Source: Dirofilaria immitis (Eukaryota > Nematoda > Chromadorea > Rhabditida > Onchocercidae). Taken from it: a DNA stretch of 64,000 nucleotides. Below are positions 12,083 to 25,900 of this stretch, in pieces. The notes beneath the pieces were generated by a model. That model made no database searches. It saw nothing but the letters and a program-made list of their open reading frames with translations, and was not told where the DNA came from. The position numbers were made by a program, and so were the translations under genes. Where the stretch lies: contig JAKNDB010000079.1 in the NCBI GenBank assembly GCA_024305405.1, forward strand, positions 868,001 to 932,000, read 5' to 3'. Position 1 is the first letter of the stretch. The number at the start of each line of letters is the position of its first letter.

Positions 12083-13228
12083 CTACTCGTTCACGGGTGA
12101 CGTGAGGGCCCTGTGATACACGTTAGGTTTCCATTTTGGCTTAAATTTCATGCACTTGTGATACGTGGGATTCTTATATCTTACTTTATTTTTAAATATA
12201 AAGATTGAGCATAAGAGGAATAACTTTGAAGTTTCACTGAGTATATAAACGATTGATAAAACTGGCTGGGAAAAATATTATCAGTAAGATTAATTCACTT
12301 TTGATTGTTAACACTTTCACCTTATTATTTTCAAGATCTTCCTCATTCGTTATTTGTTTAGACTGTAAAGAGGATTGATAGAAACAGTCAAAGATCAAAA
12401 TAGAAGGATCTTCTTTCACAATTATATAGCTGATGCAATAATCTCTTATTAAAAGGAAATATTAGGCGATATCACGATTAATTTTGATAGTTAAAATTAT
12501 TACTGTCGATTTTGATTGAATGATAAAGGATGTAAATGAAGCTAGAAAAACAATTTTAAAACCATATCTTAAACATGTACGCGTGACAATATCGCCTGTG
12601 AAGTAAAAAAGCTTGAGCTTGATTTTTGTCGAATGTGACGGAATTCAAATCCTTCAGCATCTATGGGTATGATTTCGGTTTCTCATTAGGAATAGAATCC
12701 GATTTAAATATTTCTGAAAAAATATGAAATGGAAAGCGTTCGGTGAAGTGATTCAATTCTGTAATTGTTAATTTGTAATTTTTTTCTTTTTCACTTTCAC
12801 TTTACTAATAAAATAACTCACAGTTGATCTGTAATCTTCTTATCACTTTACCGAACATTTACGCCTCAAGAAATGATTCACAATATCGTTAATCTGTAAG
12901 TTTTACCACTCGGGCGGCTAGTGCACATCGGAAGATATGAGCATTATTTATTGCTAGTGGATATTTTTATCCTGACCGGATATTTCATGTGACTTCTGGA
13001 TATCAAAATATGCGAAAAACATATTACTGGGAGATTGGTTGATAATCGAGAAATTTTTCGGAATAAGGAAAAAAGCGATAGTAAAATTTTCAGATATAGG
13101 AAGTAGAATTAATAAAATCAGAATGCTCAAAGAAAATAAAAGACAGACAAATAACAAAATGGGTCTCTTGCGAATAATATATATGTCACATGTTGCTTAA
13201 CCAAACTTCGTGAATTTTCTAGATCCAT
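12083..13228 (-). CDS. Unrecognised small membrane protein (type II-like signal anchor)
   Basis: No family recognised. The start ATG (13228) lies 11 bases after an excellent acceptor, ATTCTTGCAG (13241-13240), suited to spliced-leader addition. The protein starts MDLENSRSLVKQHVTY, then RKRP and a 20-residue hydrophobic stretch (LLFVCLLFSLSILILLILL), the layout of a type II signal anchor. Probable later exons: 12893-12852 (INDIVNHFLRRKCS), 12713-12581 (contains IIPIDAEGFEFRHIRQKSSS), 12429-12321 (contains VKEDPSILIFDCFYQSSLQS) and a clean terminal exon 12265-12083 of 60 codons after TTTTTCCCAG, ending NVYHRALTSPVNE and a stop. Frames break at least once in exon 1 (A/B frames around 13165-13175), twice in exon 3 and once near the start of exon 4; the exon 1 donor (13028 or 12994) is uncertain. 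It could be a Golgi or ER-resident enzyme, but no catalytic motif is visible. Confidence 0.5.
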
Positions 13229-13240
13229 TTTCCCGAATTC

Positions 13241-13923
13241 TGCAAGAATTGCTCGGTTGACAATAAAACTAAAGTTTCTGGACCTAATAATAGTTTTCCA
13301 TAAAGGAATTTTCGCACTTTTGTAAACGTTTGATTAGTTGTTTTTACACTGATAATTATCTCTTCTTTGTCATTTTTTAATTTATTGATAAGAAAGATAA
13401 GCATAGTGCAATTCATAAAATAAGCATCAAAAAAAAATCTTTATTGCAGTTTGTATATATACCCATTATTTCTCTTATCAATGCTATTCTAATTTAATTG
13501 TTAATTAGAAAGATAATGGATGAAATTCAGCTCCTATCATCGATATTCATCTTATCTCTTGTTTTTATTATTATTGTTGGTAAGGAATAAGTGCAATGAA
13601 TAATTCTCTCTAATTTATGATATTTTATTATAAATTTAACTTTTCGTTGTAAATTTAATTGGGGAAGAATTATGAGCTGAGTGACGTGACGTGTTATATA
13701 AGCGGAATCGATTGTGAATTATTTCTAGTCGATAAATCAGTTTTTTGCAGTTTTTGATTTTATAATATGAAATTTGTTGTCAATATGCAAGATATAAAAT
13801 ACTGAAATATTTTCGATGATTTCTGCAGAAATTTCGTCTTAAATTATTTTTTAGTATTTGGTATTATTTGTATATGTAAACACATATATATGATAATTCT
13901 GAAGTACGCATAACTAATATACG
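13241..13923. other. Divergent intergenic region between the membrane-protein gene and ubr-1
   Basis: About 680 bp separate the two divergently transcribed genes. It holds the TGACGTG/TATA cluster for ubr-1 (separate entry). The minus-strand open frame at 13416-13219 crosses the trans-splice acceptor at 13240 and is read here as outron, not protein. Confidence 0.5.
13682..13702 (+). promoter_or_regulatory. Putative ubr-1 core promoter: tandem TGACGTG plus TATA box
   Basis: The overlapping pair TGACGTGACGTG (13682-13693) is immediately followed by TATATAAG (13695-13702), about 220 bp upstream of the ubr-1 start codon. TGACGTG is the core bound by CREB/ATF-type bZIP factors, and ACGTG half-sites also suit bHLH-type factors. 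GC content is locally raised. The role is inferred from sequence and position only. Confidence 0.4.
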
Positions 13924-16900
13924 ATGCAGATGATTGATAAACTAATATCAGTGACACGTGCATCAAAATGGGATGAAGCGGAACGTATTCTAGTGGATTA
14001 TTGGACACAACAATGTCCACTTATTTGTGCGCCTACCAAAGATCCATCGTTTGATTTTAAAATCGACGAAAATACATTAAGTAAGTCTTTTTTTCTGTTA
14101 AATTGATTGCAGTATGAAATTATTTAACTATTACTATATAATTTATTACTTGAGCATTAATAAGTCGTCACTTGAAAAATGATCAGTTTCATATTTATCA
14201 GCATGATCATAAATAAACGATAAAAAAATATTGAATTGATGATTTGTTTGTCGTTTTATCGTTCTGAACATTGATAATTTTATACGTCAGTCATCATTTA
14301 TCAATTGAATATTGATAAAGAGGTGACAAACAAATGAATAAATAAATTATTCCATATTTTGCTGCAGTTGTACATTTGGATTATAGCTTATCAATTATTC
14401 GCAAAGTCTTCCGGCGGGACAGAAAGAATTTGTGAAGATCAATTGATAGTGAAATGAAGACTAAATCAATTGAAATGGTTTTCAATATTAAACTTTATTT
14501 TCTGGACAATATTTAGATGTAAAATTATGATTCCGTTCCTTAATTTTGGAAAAATGTAATACAAGAAGTTTGCCTCTTTTGAATTTACTTCTTTCGAAAT
14601 AATTTTTTTCCAAAAATTCCAAAATTTGACTTTATGATATACATTCTCTTTTCTTTCTTTAGGCAATTAATAGCATATTTTTCTGTTTAGTTGACAATCG
14701 TTAAATATTATGAATAAACGTTTACGAAGACTTTCAGATAAGAAAACAGCGAAATTAAGTTCTACTAAATTATCTCAAACTTACGAAGGATTTGGCTGTT
14801 ATAGCTAACCTAAAAATGTAATTGCATGTCAGCATTATCACGAAATGTTATATCATGTGATACCTAGAATTTTCTAGGAGTCAATTTAACAATCTAGGAT
14901 ATTATTACATATTGAAGTTAATAATCAAATTAAGCATAATTTTAATTTTCTAATATCCTTAAATATATTTTATTGGATTTGTTTTATAAAATAAAAATGT
15001 GCATGTTTTTTTAGATGAAAAGCTACTTCATCCAATTGCTTGTGCTTATTGTTTGGATAGCAATGCTGGGACAGATTTAACACCACTCAATGCATCATAC
15101 GGGTCAAAATCAAGTGCAAATCGTCGAAGTGTTTTTTGTGGACATGTTTTTAGAGGTGGTGAAGCGACCTATTCATGCAAGTTCGTTGATTAAATTCATT
15201 CGGTTTTTTCTTTTTTATTTAAGGAAACAATTGATGAGGAGATTATTTGAATAAAGTACTCAATTTAGCTATTTTAAATATTCTTATTTAATAAATGCTA
15301 ACGGATTGTCCAATATCATTAAGATTATACAATTCTGTTTTCGATTTAAAAAAATGTTCACATGATTATTTGATGATGGTTAAATATTAAATAGTTTATT
15401 GATAGATTATGATGCATATATTTATGATATGAAATTATACTATTCTTAAATCCGATGGAATTTAATCGAATTATCTAATTGTGTTTACATATTTTGTTTT
15501 AAGTGAAATGTTTTAAAACCTTTTTTAAATAAAATAATATAAAGATAAGAGCAAATGATATTATATCACTGATTTTTCTGAATATAATCTTAAAATTTGA
15601 ATGTCTTCAAATATTTCATTCAAAATTGAAGATATTCTGAAAAAATTTTTCTTTTCTTTCAGAGAATGTGCTTGTGATCCCACATGTGTTATGTGTTATC
15701 AATGCTTTTGAATTCTGTTCATAAATCACATAGATATGGAGTAAGTATTTTTCGAATGCTTTCCGAAAGGATTAAATTTGTTTAAATATAGTTTTTATTC
15801 TCTATTCCATAATTCAAAATTCATTTTTTTGGGTAAGCATAGTCTTCCATATTTTTGCAATGAATAACTTCTGCGTTATTTTGTAATATTAAAATATTGA
15901 ATACTTTTCAGATGTGGGCATCCAGTGGAAATGGCTATTGTGATTGTGGTGATGTAGAAGCTTGGAAAGAACATCCAGCATGTAAATTACATGAAGTGCA
16001 AGGACATGAGGAGCAGGATTCACAGTAATTTTTCACATTATCATTTTTCCCAAATTTACAGCTGTTGTGATCACTCAGAGGATCATATTTACTGAATTCA
16101 TTTAATGTTTACGTAAAGTTTATTCAGAGAACCTTATTTATTGGTTAAATTGTGCCAGTTATGATTGCTCAAAACTAATGTTGAATTTTTTCAGCATGTT
16201 ACAACTAGTTTTGTGAATATATTAATTTTAATTCACCACATTTTCAAATCATTGTTGATTATGAATACTTAAAATTAGTTGATTGCTGAGTGAGCTAATG
16301 AAACCTCTCGGTAAATAATCCGTTGAAAGAAGAAATTATTGATAAAAAATTTTTCGATTATTCAATAGCATGCTTCTTAAGAAATATTCTTTTATAAGCA
16401 TTGAGGGAGTCAGAAGAAAAGCTTAGCAGATGATTTTAGTCTTTTTTTCAGTATGACTGATGTACCAACAGAGATTACAGAACAAGTTGAAACACGTATA
16501 CGTTCACTAACACGCATTGTACTTCGATTTTCTACTAGAATCATCTGTTGGCGTGATGAAAACATACTGCCAACATTTTTAAGGTTGCCATTTCAGCTTC
16601 TATTCACATTTTCTTTGCTCATTATATTTTTTAACATTCAAAATCAGTTTAAAATATAATATATTTATGATTTATGGCTTTATTGAAGGGAAAAGGAAAC
16701 AGATCACATTTTACCGCTTTATCAGACTATGTTGTTGAATGATGAAACTCATACTTTTGATTCAGTTAGTTATCTTTTTTTGAATTCCAGTCTTTTAACT
16801 TAATTTTTTAAATTAATTTACCATATTTCTGTAGCATTTATTCTTTCTGACAGAAAAAAATTCTGAAAGGAAGTAAGAACAATGGTATCTTGATATGGAA

Positions 16901-19900
16901 GGGATATATTATAACGAGAGAAACTTTTCTCTTAATTTCCTCAAATTCGGAATTAATAATGGTTAAAATACCTAAAACAAGCTGAATAAAGACTTAGCCG
17001 ACACTCTGTGACCAATCTTTCGATTCACTGGAGACTGATTTATCGGCCTCTAAATAGGACGAAGAATACATTAAAAATTGACAATCGAAATCGTGAACTT
17101 TTTAAAACTTTGATATCTACCTGATGTATAATCCACTTATTTCGCTAAAATTGCATAGCAAATTAATATGGAAATTTTAATAGACCAGGTCAAATTATGT
17201 TCGAGATTATTTACTTATCAAGTGCTGTTTTTTTAGGTAATCAGAGCTTTAAATCTTTCTATACATTGTAATCAGTTGCAAGCAATGCAATTAGCTACTA
17301 TGATTGACCGTGAAGGTCGTGCTTCCGTACGTAATGGTAGTATTGATTATTGTATAAAAGCAAAAGATGAAATCCAGGTAAGTCAAAGAAGTGCATAATT
17401 TGCTTTTGTTTAAAGTATGTTTTAATTAAGGTTTGTAAGTTGTAAAAATATATTTATTTGCTTAGTGTCTTTGGAGAACTGAACTTTGCTTATTCATTCT
17501 TTAGCCTTTCCTAGAATATTTCCGAACTTGATGATTTTTTTGTTACATAAGACCGGTATTTGTTTTGCTCACATTGCATTGGTCATATTATTTAATTTTT
17601 AAAATTTGTTTCGGATTCCAACTTGCCTAGAACTTTTACAAAAGAGTCAAGGTATTTCATATAATTTTAGAGGCGTACGCAAAGGGATTCAAATCATCGG
17701 ACAGAAAAAAGTGGACCGTTAGATGTGCGTGTTATCGATAGTCGATTTATTTCATTGCAGAACTTTGCCGTTCGCTTAATTGGATGGTTGACGAATCAAA
17801 CGCGTCATTTTCGTAAGTGATTTATAAAACTGAATGCAGCTTTGAAAGTTTATTTCAAATCAAATCTGAAGTTTTTTAGAGTTCTAAAAGTGTTTTCATT
17901 TATCTTAATTCCGTTAATATCGTGTTTCCAAGCAATATCTTAATAAAGATATTTAATACGGACTTATCTTATTAGGAATTTTCGAAAATTTCGTGAAATT
18001 TGAACTACATGCTAAGATTTACAGTTGTTATGAAAGAGTTGCTACGTTATGGCATTATTTCTCTTTTTTTTTTTTAATTATTTAATTCTTTTTTCAGCGG
18101 CTTTAGCACTTACAATGTGTGAAATATTATTAAATGAAAAAATTGAATTAGAAGCAAATGACAGTACGAATGAAATGGATCAAACGCTTATGGCCCATAT
18201 AATGAAACGTGATAGTGCGCTGTGGAAAGGTTTTTTTCGCTTGATAAGCATCCTATAGTTTCATAAATTTTATTGGTTGAAGAGTGCTGATCAAAGAATC
18301 CTTAAAAATTATGTTATCGATTTACTGTTATTAAAAATTATATTGCTTTATTGATAATTTTTGCAATTATCCTTATTGATGAAGTAATTAAAATAATAGA
18401 AATACAGTTACAATATTATTGATTTCCCTATTGTTACAAATGATTTGTAGGTGCAAGAGTAGGTTTTCATCAAATGATTATGGCAACAATATTGATGAAT
18501 AACGAGCAAAAAAAGCATTCTCAAAACTATATATTCGAGTACGTTTTAATTTTTTCTGTTGAATACATTTACTTCTTTCGAGTCACACATATTATGATAG
18601 TATTGCATGGTTATTGATATGCTGAATTTACAGAAAATGTTTGTACGATTATGTTATGTTTACTGTAATTAATATTGATGATTATATTTTTTTAGAAAAT
18701 TCAGATTTAGGAATAGTTTGATAGTTAACATTTAGATCAAGTGACATAAGCAAATTGTTTCTAATCTTTCTTAGTAGCAGAGTGATAAGAATTGATTGAA
18801 GTGTCTTAGATGTTAATACAATAAATTTGGAAAAGTTCTACTTATATTATTGAGCAGCTAGGAAAATCAGAGATTCTTTGTTTTAGTTGTATAAAAAGAT
18901 ATACGATGATTTTATTGATGATGATCACGATCAGTCGGTATCCATCACAGCCTTAACAGTTCAGGTAAGCTGTTTAGCACGATTTTTCTATTCATTTAGA
19001 GAAATATTTGAAAAATAATTATTGATGAATAAATATGAATGGGAAGCAAAGAATTAATCGATATTTCATTTTTGAAACGCTTTATCAAATCCGGTTTTTT
19101 CAACTGCCTTGTTCCACATTGAAATCAAAAAGCGAAAAAATTGAAAATCATACTGATTAGTTGTTTGATTCTTGTTGTCGTGAAACATAACAGTTATTCA
19201 AACTATATTTTTCTTATTCAAACTATTTTTTTAACACACTTATTCAAACTATATTTTCCTTCATTTTGCGAGAGTAATATTCCGAATTTTTTTCAGATAT
19301 TTACCGTACCAACGATAGCGCGTATGCTAATTGCTGAAGAATCAGCTTTCAAAGTTGTATTTGATGCATTGATCAATCAGTGTAAAAAATATCTGAAGAG
19401 TAATCAATTTTTACGATTTTCTCTTTTCCTTTCTTTATTAGTTTTTTATGGTTATAAAATGAAGGAAAGAGAAAAGACGTAACAAAGAAGTTATGATCTT
19501 TTGGTAATTATTGATTAGTTTTTCTTAAGTGGTCCTTGTTTTAGCAGCAGATAAAATGCGATTTGATTTTTCTGCACGATCATATCCACATTCCCTTCGA
19601 CGTGCTTTATACATGCTCTGTGATCAAAGGTAAGTCTATTTCAGTTAAAAAGTTTAAAAATATAAGAAGTTAAAAGCGGTATATCGTGTAATCAGCTCTG
19701 GCTAGAGCATCTCTGTTTGACGTATTCGTTCGCTAACTGAATTTTACATATAATAGGCGAAACATTTTGAAAAAGAGCTTTCTCGTATAAGGCTGTAAAT
19801 TGTTAAAGTACTGTTTACAGTTATATGAAGTTTTTATTTATACGCCTACAACTTATTCAATTTCTAAATTTTAACTTTGATAAGACGGACGAATGAAATG

Positions 19901-22900
19901 AGAAAATATGCAATGAAAGGTTTAAAGAAGCATTTTATAGATATTTGCTGTCTGTAGTTCCTTCAGAGCAGGAATGGACACCTCTATTACGTGAAAATTT
20001 CCTTTCTGGATGTTCCTCTCTTTTGCAATTCCTTTCATTTATGCAGGTAATCTCCTGATTTTATTTGGCTTTGATGAAAGTCGTAAATAGTAGTATTATT
20101 AATTTTAAATCATTGCTAATGGTATACTCGAAATGTTTTTCCCACTATCCTGGATTAAAATTATAGTTTAATTAATATCAGGGAATGAATGAGGTTCGTC
20201 GTCAAACTGCAGAGCATCAAGTTTGGGAGCAAGAATGGGAGACTGCTTTTAATATTCAAATCAAATTACAGCATATCCTTACGCTTATTATATGTTGGGC
20301 AAATTCGGATGTAAGCATACTTTAATATCCTTTAATTTTTTTATCTAATTTTAATCTTACTGAAATATAATTACCCGTTTAATAAATTCCTTTTGGGATT
20401 TTTTATTTTAAACTATTAAGATCAAGCTACATATCTATTATTAAGCAATATACCGTATCAAGGTTATTGGTACATTAACATTTAATATGTTTCCACCATA
20501 GGAAATTGTCCATAATCGTCTCATGATTCAACTTATCAGTGAGCTGGAAACAACAGCTAGTCGCAGTCCTGATTACGCAAATAAAATTGTCATAGAAGGT
20601 GAACTTTATTTATTGTATTCGATGACTAGAATTAATTGCTTAATTTCTTTTTCGAAGTTTTTTGTTTTCAACTTTGAGTTCTTGGATTAGAGTTGAAAAA
20701 TTGCAATAATAAAACTAGGTAATCATTAAAGTGTTATTCAGAAAGTCTTGACACTACGAATTCTTAATGTTAACGAGTATCATTTGCAAAATTATAATGG
20801 TAATAGACTATATAAATTTTCAGAGTGTCATTTACAAGTTCTCAATAGAAGACAAGATTTACAAAATCAGTTTGAAATCAGAAATAATCTGCTATTGAAA
20901 CTATTGCAGTAAATGGTATCAAAGCGTCCTCAATACCGTTTGATTTGTCACATGGTTCACTATCCGTGCATCAACCTCTTTGGCGACTTTTAGCTGGTTT
21001 ATTCACCGCACGACAATCATTGCTCCAAAAAATTTGCATTAAGAATGAGGAAGAAAAAATTTCTGAAGGAATGATCAATCTTAGAGGAAGCGTGCACTTC
21101 TGATGGAAATGCCATTACGGTTATTATTCATTTATCAATCTGTATTATCATAACAATGGTGAAATTTGGGGATTCCTATAAATTGAGTTTTGTATCAAAA
21201 AACAGTGAACTGAAACAAGTAGTCAGTAGTGATGCCAACTTATTTCGTTGTACTAAATTTTTTCCTTAATTTTGATAATAGATGTAAAATAGTTTAATGT
21301 TCTCTTTGCTGATTAAAACATTCACATAATAAGTTTTAAAGTTCTTAATTTGATTACTATTCCTCAAAATCTTGTTTGATTTCAAATTCTTTTGTCTCAA
21401 AATTAAGATATAAGTCTACGAGATAACATTTTAATCGTAGATGATTTTTTAAATTTCAGGGTTTTCGTACTTTGCTCTCAGTCACAAGCGCAAATGTGGC
21501 GAAGAAATGGATTTTCATTGGTAAATCAGGTAGCCATTCCATTGTTTTTTATTTTTCTTCAAGTCTTTCTTCTTCATCGTGAAAATTATTTGAACAGTAC
21601 GCATATCAGACTTTCTTGCGGTCTTCGAAATATTCAAGATTAGCTTATTTTGCATATTTTTTTACCAAACTTGTATTTTTTTATTAGTTAATCCAATATA
21701 GACACACATGAGTGCATGAGCCTACTTATTGATATCTGAGTATTTCTACATATATCTTTAAAAAAAACAGTGAAAAATTTAAAAAAAAAAAGTTTTCGAA
21801 ACTTCAAGATCATAAAATCACTCGATTTCCAACTATATGTTTAAAACTGTGCTGAAAAACCAACAAATCCAAATCATCTTCCCAAAATATGAGATATGAA
21901 AATAATAATATTAAAAAAAATAAGATAAATTAATATTTTATCGAAATCATAGAACTGTGCTTCTTTTCGAGTGTTTTTTAATTTTTACCCTTATACGTTG
22001 AAACGTTGAAATCTCTTTCAGATCCATAATTATGCTGCACCGACTTGTCGTGCTGAAATGTTCGACAGGGATATTTTAATGTTGCAGGTATTAAAAAATT
22101 TGTAATCTTTGAAGAGACTAGGATTAGCAAAAGTAAATCAAAAGTCTTGGAAACAGCCTTGATGCAGAAGCACTATTGATACGAAATATGTTTCGTTTTG
22201 TTTTCATTATACTAACAAATGATTGAACTTATTTACTGATTGATTCAATTACTTATTTGCTAACTGATTTTTCCATTCAATATTTGTTACATTTTCCATA
22301 GAAAATTCTTTATCAGAAAGAATGGATCAAACAATTTAAGTAGATATAACTGTCCATTACACTGCGCAGTTTTCTTCGGAGTTAATAGTCGCCATGGCTG
22401 AAGTTTCAATTTTACAGATGATAGAAAATACATGAAAAAATCTTTGGAAATGTTAATTTCTTCATTATGGCCGATTTATTTATTTTGGTCTTTTATTTTT
22501 GCTTGGCATCTTTGTTTTAAATTAATATAATATGAAGACGTTTTTATATGAATGTTAGCTTAGAAAACTAAGTTTCAGGTTTGCGCTGCAATAACTCCGC
22601 CTGATACATTCATTATAAGAGTTCTGCACCGTTTCGGCCTACGAGTTTGGGCTGAATCAAATTTCGAAGAAATTCGCGCAGCTTTCAGCAATGTAGCATC
22701 TGATGATTTGAGCAAATGTACGATTACATTAGCAGAAGAAATGCTTCATTTATTCATCATTATTATTGGTCAGCTTTTATTTCTTTCATTTATTTTTTCC
22801 ATACGATTTTTATCTGGTTACATGACCTTTATTTTATTATACCTTTCTTTTATTGCACAACTGGAAGTTAAGTCATGTTAACAAACGGATTTCAGTATTC

Positions 22901-25900
22901 TTTTTTTGTTGCATCAAATAGTTTTATCACTAATTTTTCTGTTCTAATTCTTAAACAAAATGAAATATAAATGGCATTATAGGAGAACGTTATATGCCAG
23001 GTGTTGGGAAGTCAACAATGAAAGCTTTATTAAGGCGTGAGGTTCTACACGTCCTTGCAACAAAACCGACACCTTTCAGCAAGGTAACGTGTTATTTTTA
23101 TCAATAAATATGTTTGTTTAAAATTTATCTTATTTTTGAATTTGAAGATTGAACGTGCAATACCGGTAAATCAACTTTTTGCGGAACTTTCTGTGGAAGA
23201 AGCAGCCAAAAGTGTGGGAGACTTCAGGTACTGGCTTTCAATTTTTCTGTTTTTTTCTTATCTGACATCATAATTACACTTTTAATAATTGGCTGAACTG
23301 TTAAACTCTACAGGAAACCAACGAAGACGTCACCGGGTATTTTCCTCTTAAAAGATAATGTAAGAAGCGAATACAATACATTCTTTTATCATTATTCAAA
23401 AACGGATGTTTCAAACGCTGACCAATATCGGCAAAAGTTCACTAGCAAAGCGCTCAAAAAGTATCAGCTTTAAAATTTTCGAAGAACATTTTTGCCTAAA
23501 ACTTCGGCTATTATAAAATTTGTTAAGACTTCAAAAATTCTCAGGAGGGTAAAAATTATTATGATTTGGCCATTTCAAATTGAATCATTTCGTCCTATCA
23601 TAGCTCTATATTAGCAGTTAGGTTTTTGTAGGCATAACGAAGATGAATTCCAAAAATTTAATGTTGGAATAATGCCATTAACTCAAAAATGAAATTGTTA
23701 TAAATCAGTTCGAAGGAAGTTAAATTCCAGCCTTTAACATAAGAAAAATTAAAGCTAGGTGGGCTAAAGAATGTCCGTCTAAGTAAACTCAAAATAATAA
23801 GTTTCGAATAAATTGACTGCTTTTGTTGCAGAGAAGTAGCGGTAGCAGCACCACCGATGCCACCTCAATTTGAACCGTTTTATGCACCTATTATAAATCT
23901 TTTATGTAGCAAAATGATGATGCAACTTTTACGCGTTGTTTTTGAGAGGACAGCTAAAGAAGTCGCTATTCAAGTGATGGCCTGTTGCATCGAGTATGTT
24001 TACATGTTTTTCATCTGTTATGTATATCAGCATAGTGATATAGGTGTTCTATTATATATACTTTCGCCCAACTAACTTTCGATTTGATTGCTATTAAATT
24101 CTTTACCGTTTGCTAATTTTAAACTTTATACTGCTTTTGCTTGAGTTTGCATCTATAATAGGAGTTGCTAAAATTTATGATGTTGATGTTTTGCCATCTA
24201 TGCTTTCCTGAAATTTCGACTAATATTTTACCACTTTGTTTATGATAATATTGATATTTCAATAGAATTATAGGTAGTTTTTAGTAAAATATAATTTTCA
24301 ACAGTTAAAATTGATACGTATTTTTTCATTGCAATAGAGAAATTTTTAACTCTTTTTTCAGGCACTTTTTCTGGTAGGAATGGGTCTTAATGAACAGATC
24401 ATAAACAAAGATTTCGACTTTATTAGTTCTGCTGAAAAAGGTAGTGTACTTACGGTGATGAGAAGTTTGGTTGGAAAACCTGAGTCGGAACCACATGCTG
24501 ATCTGCTGGAATATCTGCTTGAGGTCGCTTATTACCTTTGTTTAAAATTCAATTAATTATATGCCATGAGAATAGAATTAGAAATATTCCCGAAAAATTT
24601 TTGAAGTTTGAAATTAAATTTAAATATAAATTTAAATAGTTTTATGACATCCATTTAACATCTCCGTATAGAAATAAATGCGGATATTTCTCGCATGCCA
24701 TTATAATTTTAATGGATTTCATTTTATTTTACTTATATTACTTTATTTACATTTTATTGTAGATCCAATAAGAGAGGATAATTTCTTACAATGGAAGGTA
24801 TAGCCTAATATTATGTTATGTAAAATAAAATCATTATTCAAATACGACAGGCGAAGAATTAATCGGAAAGTTGGAAAAGTGAGATTAAAGGGTGAAAAGT
24901 AAAACTGTTATCAAAATTCATTTTATCAAAAGAATTTCAATTTTTGATCATCAAAATAAATATTTAGGATATTTTTTTCAGCTCTATGAGAAGACAAAAT
25001 CAGAGAGCAAAGGAACTGTTATACGGCCGGAACCAAAAACAGAAGCATCAGAATCAGAAATGAAAGCCAAAAAGCAGCTATTGCTGCTAAAAAACGGAAA
25101 CAAGCAATGGATCAGGTGAGATATGATGTGAAAATATACTTCTGATAATTATTGATTTTTTTAGTTTTGGTAAGATTTTGAAATTTTGCAGATGAATCGG
25201 CTGCAAAAACAGTTTGTAACACAAAACCAAGATCTGCTTGGAAAGGAATTTCTTGAGGAAAAGAACCTCAGAGACAGGACGATGATGAAGAACCATTAGG
25301 GTAAGATATTCTTTTAAATTTTTGTTCTGAAAAAGCTGAAAAATTTTTTTAATGCGTATTACTTCTTTCAAGTGTCGCTTTGTAATAGTGTTCTACATAA
25401 AATTTTTATCTTTGTTGAGGATTTTGCCGCAAAATAGTGGTTTTCCGATATGTCTGGGTATTGATCGAAGTGTTGCTAAATGTGACTATTGTCGTCGAAT
25501 TACATGTATTCTATGCCAAGAAGATGAAGATGTTACAACACATGGTCAAGCTTTAGTGTGTGCTGCATTTATGCAAAAGTATGTATGTTGAATTCCTCAT
25601 ATGTCTATGATTCATACCATGTGGTAAAGAAAAGAAAAAAATTTGTTGTGTTTACGAAACAGTTGAATATGTTAGATTCTGTAGTTCCATTGAATTTCTT
25701 GCCTTATTACGATCGCGAACTGATAGCAATATCCTACCAGTTCCATAGCAACTGTTCGAACGTTTTATCACCAATAGATAAATTTAAATTATTTTTCCGA
25801 ATATTTCACTGAAGTTTTAATGTCATACTTTTAGATCATCATTATTTGCAAGGCTTAAACAAGAGGAGAGACTGCAAAGATTTGCCCAAAGTATTTATTT

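Noticed and set aside
12111..12170. Pair of GTGATAC-type direct repeats read as promoter elements
   Set aside because: They fall inside the terminal coding exon of the membrane-protein gene (VYHR and TYHK codons on the minus strand), so they reflect repeated amino acids and not regulation.
13219..13416. Minus-strand open frame of 65 codons upstream of the membrane-protein gene
   Set aside because: It runs through the strong acceptor at 13240 and ends just after it, so it is more likely outron.
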